DNA from: Zantedeschia hybrid cultivar
Taxonomy: Eukaryota > Streptophyta > Magnoliopsida > Alismatales > Araceae
DNA: 64,000 nucleotides
Assembly (NCBI GenBank): GCA_030544215.1
Contig: JARZZO010000002.1
Span: 74,407,150 to 74,471,149, forward strand
Reading direction: 5' to 3'
This document shows positions 12,701 to 24,700 of the stretch, piece after piece (within the stretch, counting starts at the first letter, position 1; every line of letters begins with the position of its first letter). The notes beneath the pieces are model-generated. The model saw only the letters and a program-made list of their open reading frames with translations, had not been told where the DNA came from and searched no databases. A program made the translations under genes and the position numbers.

Positions 12701-15700
12701 CAAATTCCTCCGAAGTATAACATTCCAAAAATACTTCCCCTCCTCACAAATATACACCTCCTCAACTTTTTTCCATTTATTCACAGCAAGATTAAAGATA
12801 AGAGAGAATTTATCTTTAAGCAAGTAATCACCAGCCCATTTATCATACCATAAGTATGTATTCTTCCCATTTCCCACTATTATCTTACTGAATTTAAAGA
12901 CCCATTCCGCAGATTTCATTATGCCTTTCCAGATTGGAGATAAAACTCAGTGATTTGTGTTGAAAATACTAAATCTACCACAGTTAGCATAATACCTGAG
13001 TTTCATAATTTCTTTCCACAATTGTTCTTCATCATTCAGCATTCTCCATAACTACTTCCCCAACAGAGACAGACTCATAATACTCAAATTTTTTACTCCC
13101 ATCCCTCCATTCTTTTTTGACTGACTTACTTCCAATGTACCAACGGGATTCCTTTTTTGTTATCATTTTTGCCTCCCCACAGAAAACACCTTCTGATTTT
13201 ATTAATTCTTTTGATGACCTACTTCGGTATAATAAAAATTGACATATTGTACACAGGAATAGAGGATAGGACAGAATTGAGAAGAGTGATCCGGCCTCCA
13301 AGACTCATAGCTTTTCACTGTGATAATTTCCTATGCAATTTGTTAACCATAGTCTCCCAATCAGCAATCCTTGTGGAAGTGTAATGCAGGGGTAATCCCA
13401 AATAGACAATCGGAAGCCCTTCTATTATGCATCCAAAAATCTGAGCACACTCATTCAGTTCCTCTTCCTACATATTAACTCCTATAATAGAAGTTTTCTC
13501 AAAATTGATTCGAAGACCTGAGGTAAACTCAAATGACTTGAGAACCAACATAAGTTTGTGTAATTGCTCTGACCCTCCTTCTAAGAAAAGTAAAGTATCA
13601 TCTGCATATTGCAGATGAGATATACTGAGTCCAGAATTCAGCACTTTGACTCCATGAAACCAATCTTCCTCCTCTGTCCTATGACACATGATACTTGGGA
13701 TATTTGCCACTAAAATAAAAAGTTATGAAGATAATGGATCACCTTGCCTCAATCCTTTGAAGCTTTTGAAGAAACCTTCCACTCTTCCATTAATTATCAT
13801 AAAGAAAACTGCAGTGGAAATACAATTTTTCAGAATGTGCACCCACTGATCTGGAAAATCATGCTTGTGTACAACATTCCACAGACCTTCCCAAGAAACT
13901 TTATCATAAACTTTATGGAAATCCAATTTTATCAACATCCCTTTCCTCCTATCTATCTTCATTACAAAGAGAACCTCATGTGCTACAATAAAAGAGTCAA
14001 ACAAATTCCTCCTAGGTACAAATGCATTTTGTTGCACATTAATCAATTTCCCTATAATCCTGCCCATTCTAGTTGCCAAAATTTTAGTAACAATCTTGTA
14101 CGAGCCATTTAATAGACTGATTGGGCAAAAATCTTTCAGCTCCACTGCATTTTCTTTCTTGGGCAATAGAATAATAAGTGTATAATTCACATATTCCCCT
14201 CCCTTTTGATGAAGAAACTAGTGCCGAACTGCCTGAATCACCTCTCTCCCCACTAGATCCCAGAAAGATTGATAGAAGAACATCTGCATACCATCAGGAC
14301 CTAGTGATTTTTCACTTCCCAGGTTAGAAACAGCTTGTTTGACTTCTTCTTCCAAAATATTGGACATCAGCATGTCCTTATCATATTCATCAAGTTTATT
14401 CACATCATTATTCTGCCATATTGGATACCATCTTTGCTCCGCTGAAAACAAATTTTGGTAGAAACTGAGTATTTCCCCAATTATAACCTACTCATCATCT
14501 GTCCACACCCCGTTGACTTCCAGTGAAGAAATAGTATTTCTTCTTCTCCTTCCATTTGCAATGATATGAAAAAAATATAATGTTGTTATCCCCCTCTTTT
14601 AACCACTGAATTCTAGACCTTTGTCTCCATTTACTTTCCTCCGGCATCCTCCATTCATTCATTTGAATTCTGAGCATTCTCAATTTGGCTTTCTCTTAAT
14701 CATTAAGTGATCTACCTTCTTCTAAAATCTCCAATTCATTGATGTCAGCAGTCAATGCATAAATTTCTCATTACTTTTTTCCTTCCATTGCAAAGCCCAA
14801 ACTTTAATTGCTGTCTTTAAGCTTTTCAGTTTAAACGCCACACATTTTACCCCTTGTAATTTAGTGTGCACATTGTTCCAATTGTGTTCCACCATTTTCC
14901 TGAATTCTTCAACCTTCATCCAACTCTTTTCCAGCTTAAACGGCCGATTCCTTGAGATATTATGACTGCTTTCCACCATTGGTACACAGTGATCAGACAC
15001 AAAACCAAGCTTTGCACTCCAATAAATTCTCCCATCTAACATCAATAAAAACCCTCTCAATTCTTGACATTGACGGCTTAATCCTTGAATTACTCCAAGT
15101 AAACCTTCTACCATTCAGAGGTAATTTGATCAATTCCGAAGAATTAATCCAATTGTTGAAATCTTTCATACCTCTAGTAACTCTTCCCCCTGATCTCTGT
15201 TGTATCTCTAACCTCATTGAAGTCCCCCGCTAGGCCGCTACACACCAAGGTCAAATTTCTCTTTACATAATGTCAGTTCTTCATAAACTAATCTTCTTCC
15301 CAAACATCTATTCGGACTATAAACTCCTAATAAAAGCCATTTCGTTCCATTAGGCAAAGATTGTAACACTACAGTCACTGTGTGTTCTCCCACCTCTACA
15401 AGAATACATGTCCAGTTATTAGACTCCCATGCTACAAGGATTCCTCCATATTGACCTTCAGCTCTGTGGAACACAAAATCTGGTAACCTGAAAACCAATG
15501 ATCAGCTTGACTTGACTCAAATCAAAGGCTTCAATCTTAGTTTCCACTATACAGATTATATCTACATTCAACCTCCTGACTGAATCTCTAACCGCTGTTT
15601 GCTTAAGTCTTCCATTCGGGCCCCTGACATTCCAACTAATAAGCTTCATAGGTGACCACAGACACCCCTTCTCTATGTCTGTGAATATTTTGCTGAAATA

Positions 15701-18700
15701 TCACCCACTTCTTCCACAGACTCAAGCAGACTACTCAATTCCCTTGACCCTTTAGGCTTGGAAATTAAATCGCCCTTATTGGCTACACTATTTTCCCACA
15801 ACTTCTTGTATTGCCCTGTTTTCTCCTTTAAATCTAATCCCCACCTCCGCCTTGGCCACTAAATCTTGATATGTCATATTTCCTAACAAAGTGAGCGGCA
15901 TGGACCCCTTCCAGTCTTCTTTATGAAATAAACGTTCCTCCCTCTTTTTTTTCCACGTTTTGCGCCTCAGTATTTTTAGCAAGTTGTGAACAGGAAAGAG
16001 GAAGAGGGATTTCAGGGGGATCCTGCAAACACAAAATATGCGTACCCGGAATAGTAGAAATCCCCCATTCCGACACACCCCGAATTCCGGCATCTTCCCG
16101 TCTAACTGCTCCACTATTGTCGCTGCTCTTGATCGTCTTAATCAAGTCGGAGGAAATAGCTTTCCCACGTCCCTGACGAATCTGTTGCACATCGCCTATC
16201 TTTTTCGTTGTAGAAGGGGACCCTTCCAATCGCATAAGTGGATGCTTTAACGAAGAATCCTTCAGCTCCGTCTTCTTCGCCTCCATCTCCCGACGCCGCT
16301 GGAAAACCATAACAGGCCTTCCCCGCTCATTCCATAAACCCCGCCACAATCCTTTGATAACCTGGCTTGCCAAAAGTTGAACCACGCCTTTCCATAATGG
16401 ATCGCTCATATTATTATTCAACCCGTGGTTAGGTAAACCGGTGTGAGCATAGTATCCATCCAGCTCGGCTTGCTGAGAATGACATAATCGTTAATTAGCT
16501 TATCGCCCATGCCAGCCCTGTTTAACCACCGAACCGTCGTCTTCAACCTCTCACCATCCCCATCCTCCTCATTCTTGCTCTGTATTTTTTCAACATATTC
16601 AGCTTCTTTGTTGCCTTTTATACTCCTTATACGCTTGTACAACCTCACTGTAAGCCAATCCACCTTCCTGGAATTACTTACTGGAAGAAATTCCTCAACA
16701 GTTTTAATAAAAAATATCTGATCTTTGCACTGTAGTTTCATGACTTCCAGAAGGGACATGTTCTGATCCACAGTGATAAGAATTTTTGCATATTGCAGAC
16801 TCCCATTGGACGGCCTCCATGTGCACCCTCTTCAATGAACGGATCTTGTTAGCAATGGCTTTAAAAACCTCTACATCCCATAGATGTAAAGGGATCTCAT
16901 ACACCTTGCACCAAACATTACGACTACCATCATATTATACCGTATTAAAACCAGATTTCCACCTCCGCCAAGCAAACTCCACTCCTTCCACCCTCGACAC
17001 TTCAATATTCTGTAGCTCCAAGAAAGCTGGATCCGAGCAATGGACCAGAAAAATACCATCATGTATACTCCTTATCTTCCATGCCTTATTGACATATTGT
17101 AAACTATGTAGGTAGCCTTCCAATATCTCTGTAGATAGGCTGCCCTTCTTTACCACGGCCACCAAGGATGAAGAGAGGAACTCCTCATTCCGTTTAAAAG
17201 GACACCACAGCGTTTCAATAACATCTGAAACCAAAGCTTCATGCGTACCTTTAATGTCAAACCAAGACGGTACGGGTAGCTTTCTCCTCCTCAACGAGTG
17301 AAACTGGGCATTGAATGCTTTTGTGGCCAAGTCCCATGCAGTTCCTGCAGACCAACGCGTTCCGGCACTGGAACGCCCTATGTCCTCTCTCCAGGCATCA
17401 AAGGCATTTGATTCTATCTTCCAATGCTCTGTTTTGTGCTTCTCTGGCTTGAGAAAACTCCCCAGCACTCGGATGTTGCCCGCGTGTATCCTCCCAACGC
17501 CTCTCCTCACCATGTGTCCTGCCCCTTCTGTCCCCTTAGATTCGCCATCCGCTACCTCCCATCGCTCTAAGATCTCTCCATCACCTTGGATTCAATTTGA
17601 CCATCGAGCCAAGCTAAGTCAACCTAAATAACAAAGAGATGAGATCAAACTTGTATTCTTTTAAATGTTAAATCTTCTTTTATTTTTATCCTCACTTTCC
17701 ATTGACTAAAGATAAAATTTACTAGATCAATAGAAGTTTTTACACCCCAGCCTATGCCTTCAACCCTCCTGAAATTATTTTTAACACCTATTTTTTCTGC
17801 AGAATTATTTGGGCCATGATGGTCTTAGTAGTCTATAAAAGTATAGTCAAGCAAACTTTGATCCGATTCAATTAATTGGTTAAAATGAATCTGGTTTAAA
17901 CATGGATTTAATTCCATAAAACAAAGATCAAGATGGGCTAAATAATTGGATCGTTTCAGGTTGCCTTTACCCCATCCAATTTGCATCCATGAACTACTTA
18001 CATGAATATGGATTTAATCCATGAAACTAGCCGTCGGGCTATGGATCGGCCGATTCGGGCAGATCCCAGCCGATCGGTCCGACCCCAATAAGGGAACAGG
18101 GGGTCGGGGCTCGGGATCGGATTCGTCTAGCCACAAATTGAGCAGATCGGCCAAACCGATCCTTACGCGCCGATTCGGCCTACCATGGTTTGAACCAGAC
18201 CAAAAAAAAAAGAGGGAAAAAAACTATGGTTACTGTTCACGGTGAACAGTAGCCGTGATTACTGTTCGCGCGAACAGTACCACGGTACTCCTCATGCCGC
18301 CCCTCCATCTTCCTCTCTCTCTCTCAGTTTCATTGAAAAACAAAAAAAGTAGAGGAAGACAATTGAAGAAGAAGAGCAGCAGAGGAGGTCGGAGGGGAGG
18401 GCCGAACCTCCCGCCGCCGCCAGCAGCCCCGGCAGGCGCCACTGCAGCCGACAGCCCTTGTTGTCGGTGTTGTTGCTGCCTCCACAGCCCTCTGCTGTTG
18501 CAGCCTCAGCCGGCCACCGCCGGTGCCACCAAAGTTGTCTCGCTGCCAGCCGGTCTTGCCACTGCCGTCCACCCCACCTCCAGTAGCTGCCTTCTTCATC
18601 CCCTCCTCTCTCCCTCCCTTTCTCTCCTAGGGTTTGTGACGAGGAAGGAAAGAAAGGGCACGCCCCCTTTAACTTGAACCTAGTCAACCATGTTTTGACA

Positions 18701-21700
18701 TGGTTGGCCAGGACCAAGCACAAGCCCATGTCCCAATCAGTTCGGACCTTCTTTGCAGCCCTTAAACCTGGTCTGCACCAGGTTCAGAGGTGGTTCAAGC
18801 CATAAGTTCCTATCTGGTCTCACTAGGACACACCTTGGTTCGAGCCAGATTCCACCAGTGGTCCGAACAACTTGGTCCCTGATTTGTGGCCCACTGTTTT
18901 GTCCCTCTGCACCAGGGACCATTGCACCAGACCACTGTTAGTGCACCGCCCTTGTTTCGGGCCCGTTCATGCTCTGATTTGCGCACTGTTTGTACCGTTG
19001 GTTTCGTCTCGACGAGGCCGACCTAGATTCAACGTGGGGCTGCCCCGACTGCACCTTGTTTTACATGCCCACCTCCGACGGCCGTGTCAATTGTGTGAGG
19101 GCACCTTCGTGCTCCGTTCTACGCACCGATCGCATTGGTGGCATCCTTGTAGCGAGGCGGATCTCGTCCAACGCCCCATCCACCAGCAGTGCATCGTTTT
19201 ACGTGTTGTTCCTACACGCACTTTGCGGACACCCATTCGTGCCTCTCGAGGCCCACATCAGCCGCCTCGCTTTGTGTGCCAACTTTTGGATAGTTTTGCC
19301 TACGTGGCTTGTTTCCCGAAACGATGGCCATAGGCTATTCGATCATGGATTGGGTTCTACTAAGGGAAGATCCAGAGTGGATAGTGTTTCAAATCGACCT
19401 TCAGAAGGCAATTTCGTTAGATCAAGCTCAGCTTTGCTTTTCCCTCCATGCTGCCTATATCTTAAGGCATGGGGCAGGTTCATTGGACCACAGACACTCC
19501 CTCCAACAGACCCCTGCCTCATTTGTCCTTTCCGTTTATTCATCTGGTCAACCCCATTGTTCGCCTCAGTACCTCAGAGGGACAAAAGGTCCAATCACCA
19601 AGGGACAGAAACGCAACTATCATAACCTACAGTGCAGGATGTGTAACTAACTTGACTGCCATTACACATAATGTGAAAGAGTACAAAAACTGACTTGCAC
19701 ATTCACACCCTGAGATGCATGACCATACAAAACTGACTTGTTCATGTTTTTCAGCCAAGGTATTAAAAACAGACTGTGGAACAAGATCGGCCCTGGCCGG
19801 TTGGCTTGTTATGTTTCTTGAGATGCTTGTCAAGGGATCAGAGAATATGCACAATAAAAGCTTGTCCAAGAATTACCAATTAATATATTTTGCAAAAAAA
19901 AAAAAAAAAAAGTCCCTAGAGATGCTCTCCAAAGGAGTTGGGGACAATTTTCAACTGAAAAGAATAATCGCCAAACCAGAAAGCTCTTGGTTCTCCCAGT
20001 TTTGCAAATGACCTTTAGTAGATAAATCATCAAATTCAAGAACCAAATAAATAGGAGGCTAACTCCTCTTTCATGATTCAAAAAGGGCCACAGGATCAAG
20101 AATATAACCTTGGAATCTGCAAACATACATCTCAGCTCACCCCTTCTCATCATCATAAATAAAAGACGCACACTTTTCTAGTGAACTTAACTTCATTGTC
20201 AGTTAACAGTCATCGATCCTTGCTAAAGATTCAAATTCTAGCCAATCGACCATGAGCATGCTTTGGAAAACACTATTTCCCAAAACACCCTGAGGAACTC
20301 ATTGCAAGCTATATAATCACCATGGTCAGCACAGATAGTTCTCTGAATAGATTGCCACCATTCATTAACTCTCTTATAACATAAAGGTAGCCAGAGTTGT
20401 CTTATCACCATCGGCACACATAATAGCATGAAATATCTTCCCTATCCTTCTTCCCAACTTTTACTTATGGTCAGCTCTATGCCTTAACAAGGGTGGCCCC
20501 ACCCATCTGAACTTCCACCACCCACACAGTCTTGTTGAACTGGTATTATAGCCCACATATGCTCTTGAAGTTGAGTTGCAGCCTGCTTGGGTTTCAATAG
20601 CCTGAGCCCATCTTTGAAAGTGCGGAGAAAACTTCCAACTTGCCCAATACGCATAGTTGTTAATGAGGTGTTTGGTTGCATTATAATATTTTGTATATTG
20701 TTATTATAAAAAAAATATTAAAATAAAAAAGTACAATATCTTTTAAATTATGTCATGTCTGGTAACAACATGATAATTTTTGAAAGAACGTTACTAACCA
20801 TTCTTGTCTCCTCTCCTTCCCCTTCCCCGGCCACGGCGAAGGTCATCACCTCCACCTTTTGCAAGGAAACAATGGAACATTCATAGCAAGGGCGGCAAGC
20901 AAGGGCAAAGTCATTTCCTGTCAAAGCAAGGACCGTTCCATGACAACACATCACACGCTGCCATGGCTGCGAAGGCCCCGTGCGCCGCGCCCATGTCCCT
21001 GAACTTGGCGTACATGGAGAGGAGAGCATTGCCAATCGCTATGTCTGGTTCAGACAGGTCCAGGCCATGTCACCACGTAGGTGCCGCTGCCATACCCATC
21101 TGGTTGAACAGCCACCACACCTATTCCATGGCCGACCTGTCCACCTAGAAGCCGATCTTGGGATTCCACGATGCCTGGTCCCCTTCGGGCATTCCATCAA
21201 ACATGTGGCGCACGGCCTCGAGCTCGCCATTCCACGCCAGCGGTGAGCATGGCATTCCAGAAGACCACATTCTGCTCGGGTGTTGGGTCAAAGAACTCTG
21301 AGGCCTCGTGTTCCAGCCCAAACATGGACAACCTCGCGGGTCCAGCCCTCTCCCGCCCAAAGATGACGAATTCCAGTGGCTATGCAGACCAGCAGGTGCC
21401 TCCCTATGCACGAAGAAGACAACGACTTGTTCTTGGCATCGGAGGGGCTGCTGGAGGATTTCAGAAGGATGGCTGGCGCTTGTCTGTAGTATGCTTGTGA
21501 TGGCAGATCTGCAGCGGCGGTAAGGGCGACAAGCAGCAACGGATTCACGGCAGCAACAAGGGCGGGTGGATCCAGTGGCAGCAAGGATGAGGCGGCAGGC
21601 GGGGGAAGATCCAAAGGCGATGAGGGCGGGCCAACAGGCCAGGGCGGATTCGGCGACAGCAAGCACGAGGAGGTGGGGAGCGGATCTGAGAAAGCAAGGA

Positions 21701-24700
21701 GAGGCTGGGCAGCTAGGCAGGGGCGGATGAGATGCGGGGTTGCTTTCGTGCATTTGTGACAAAAAATAAAAGAGGGTCTACCCTCTTTTTTATTTTATCT
21801 TGTTTTGTGAGCTAGAGTATTTATCAAAATATATTTTCATAATGTCTCCAAACACCCGTTTCAATATATTTTAAGTACAAAAATATATATTTGTAAAAAA
21901 AGGTTGCATTATTATGCAAAGGTCCTGACAAAGTAAAGTGTGAACTTTGCGGCTTGGTGTCAAATGGAGGGATTAAAAAACAATAAGAGCATTTAATAGG
22001 AGGGTATAGTGACATGAAGAAATGTCCAAAACACTACAAAGGACATTGCTGAAGAAATGTTGAATTGTTGTGTATCCAACCTTGCATTTTATAGGTAGTT
22101 CTTCTAGGTTCCCCCAAGTATCACTTCTTGAGTTATTGCTTATAAAACTTGCAAATCACAATATCATAAAATCAACATTTTTGCTTAAGAACCAAATTAC
22201 AATTTTGAAAGGTTGGGATAAATCTTCTGAAGTTCTTAATTACATGAATATATGAGTCAGGAAATAGAAGATCTAGCTGCATTATGCAAGAAAAAAATGA
22301 ACGGATAGGAATATAAGCAGTATCAAAAATGATGTCACTGTCCTCAACTTTGCATAGAGATGTATTGGGGTTAAATTAGTAATACAACTCACTGCATATT
22401 GTGGGTTGTCATTAAGGAAGCACCTTGGCTGGCAGCATAGAAAGAACTCAAACTTACAAAGGGCAGACCTATCCAGCTGAGGGAACTTTCCTTTCAATCT
22501 ATCTTTCACACACAAAGATTAAGAAACTGGGGCACCTCACTCCCAGCACCTTGTGCAGCTGCTTCTACATCCGTGATTCAAGGACTCGGAAAGTTCTGGT
22601 TCTTCTGACCTAAACCAGTATATCTAGTTCACCTCTTCATATTTTCAAGAAAAGTTCGACCTCAGTGGATATCTGATGAAAAGCTATTTTTATTCTTCAT
22701 TTTGCTTTATTTCAAAATTTGTCTTGAGTGCTTATCATCTTTTTAGTGATCACTGATATACAGGAGAGAAACTATAGGGCGTGAAGCAGAAACTATTAAG
22801 CAATTTTTTATATACCAATGTTGACTAGGTTCCTGATAAGATTCCATAATTGAAAGATGCAAGGAAGTTGGTTAGAATAGAAGGTTAGCATGGAAGTTGA
22901 ACATAAAGACTAAAACAGCAGAGAAACTGCACAAGAGAAGACATTAGAAGATAATAGTTCTCCAATGTGGTTTGGAGGACCTAAGTGGCAGAAAATCCTT
23001 GTATAGCAGTCCTTGATGCAAAGAAATGTGGAGCAACAAAGAACATGATGTCGTCAACCCCCAGATGGTTCCACAGTTTCCTTTAAGATTTGAACTACAT
23101 AGTTGGGACTCCTATATGAAATTTCTGTGGAGGAATGAGATTGTTCCCTCTTCATAGAGTACTTAGATAAAAAGAAAGAGCAAGTTTAAAGTAAAGGATT
23201 ACTGCAATATTGTAGCCAGAAATATAGAAAGGATCCAGTATGAAGATACACATCTAAAGGGGTCAAGCAATTTATATATAGCTTGAGGGGAGAATCTAAG
23301 CCTAAGCTCTATTCCTACAGTTGATAGTGCATTCCAAAAGATCACAGCAATTTATAGTAGATGGGAGCATGATTTGCCATATTGGACTGGATAGTGCCGA
23401 CTCATGTGAAACGACTCGTATCTAGGCGAGTCCAATCCGGTGGCACTATTTAAACATTTAAAAAAAATGGAGCAAAAAAGGGGAAGGGAAGGGGCAAAAA
23501 AAGGAAAGGAAATGGGGGGCAGGGGAGCCAACTGGCCCCCCACCGGTGGGGGGCTGGCGCCAGCTCCCCCCCCCCACCAGTGGGGGTGTGCCACCGGTGG
23601 GGGGCTGGCGCCAGCTGCCCCCCCCCACCGGTGGGGGGAGACACCAGCTCCCCACCTGCCTCCTTTGCCCCCCTCCTTGCCTCCTTTTCCACCCCCATGG
23701 CCTCTTTTTCGAGCCTCCCATCTCCCTATAAATACCCCCCTAGGGCCAGCTACGAAAAGACACACAAAGGAGAGCAAAAAAAAGGAAAGGGAGAAAGCTC
23801 TTCAGATTTTTAAAACCTGTAATTTTTCTATGTGTGTAAACAAAAAAATGTGATGATAATAAATAAAAAAATATGTTTATGGTTTTTTCATATTGATTGT
23901 ATGTTAGTTTAGTTGGTTCATCCATATCGGTTGGATGACCACATATTCTTGTTAATCAACTTAGAACAAAAAAAAAAAAAACTAATTTGGTTCTTCCATA
24001 CTGGTTGGTTGGCCATACATTATTGTTAATAAAAATAGTAATCTTATTTGGTTCTTCCATACTCGTTGGTTAGCCATTAATCAATTTAAACAAAAAAATA
24101 AAATAAAAAATATGGTTCATCCTCATCGATGGGATGACCAAAATTCCATATAATAAAAAAAAAATTGGTTCATTTTAAATTAAATGACCATAAGATTATA
24201 TGGTTCTCTCTTACTAGTAGAGCGGCCTGTAACAAACTGATAGGAGGTTGGTCCCACCCCCCGCCTGTATCTGTTTTAGGCAATGTGGGACCAAAAAGAT
24301 GGGGGAGAGGCTGCACCTGCACACATCCGCAACACCACCCCCACAGAAAAAAAACTCCCCCTGGTTGGCTGATGGAGCAGCAACCACAATGGTAGAAGAA
24401 AAGGCAAGAAGCGGAGGCACAGGAAGCAGGAGGAACAGCCAGAGGAACTGATGGCCAGGAAGATTCTGCATTTTCCTCCTCCGTTGACATCCTCTACCCA
24501 AGGTAGGCCAACTCAGGGGTCGGACTCGGATCGGTCCGGTCCTGACCGAGTGGATCGGCCGATCCGATCCGATCCCGAACCGGTCCGGACCGAGCTGGAC
24601 CGGTTTGGCCGATCCAATTTATAAAAAGGGGGAAAAATAGAAGAAAATAGGAAAAAATAGAAAAACAAGTCCAAAAAATAAGAAAAAAATTCAAAAAATC

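Larger units (their letters stand above)
12049..17640 (-). mobile_element. L1-type LINE, near full length, degenerate
   Basis: On the minus strand the order is ORF1 (DUF4283-like and basic region), endonuclease, reverse transcriptase, zf-RVT, as in plant L1 LINEs. Both ORFs are broken by stops and frameshifts. The 3' end lacks a clear poly-A tail; just before the presumed junction is a small inverted repeat (agttaca...tgtaact, 12050-12070). The element lies between the two arms of hAT copy C. Its 5' limit near 17640 is approximate and no target duplication was found. Confidence 0.75.
11886..18187. mobile_element. hAT element (copy C) carrying an inserted L1
   Basis: Left terminus CAAAGAAGGCAAATCTCGG, right terminus read inward CATGGTAGGCCGAATCGG. 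The flanks atttgaac (11878-11885) and gtttgaac (18188-18195) are an 8-bp duplication with one mismatch. The GATCGG-rich subterminal DNA (11900-11970 and 18040-18180) and the following A-rich stretch match copy A (24499-25942). The transposase is absent. Most of the interior is an L1 LINE, so the real hAT part is only about 0.7 kb. Confidence 0.7.

Noticed and set aside
18255..19650. Several GC-rich open frames of 100-210 codons
   Set aside because: They lie in copia-like leader DNA with a diverged copy at 26.5-27.3 kb in which the frames are not kept.
19894..19911. A18 run as a retroelement tail
   Set aside because: No LINE or SINE sequence precedes it and no flanking duplication is visible.
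23440..23853. Pro/Gly-rich frames over the CCACCGGTGG cluster
   Set aside because: These are low-complexity translations of palindromic C/G runs in an LTR remnant, not genes.
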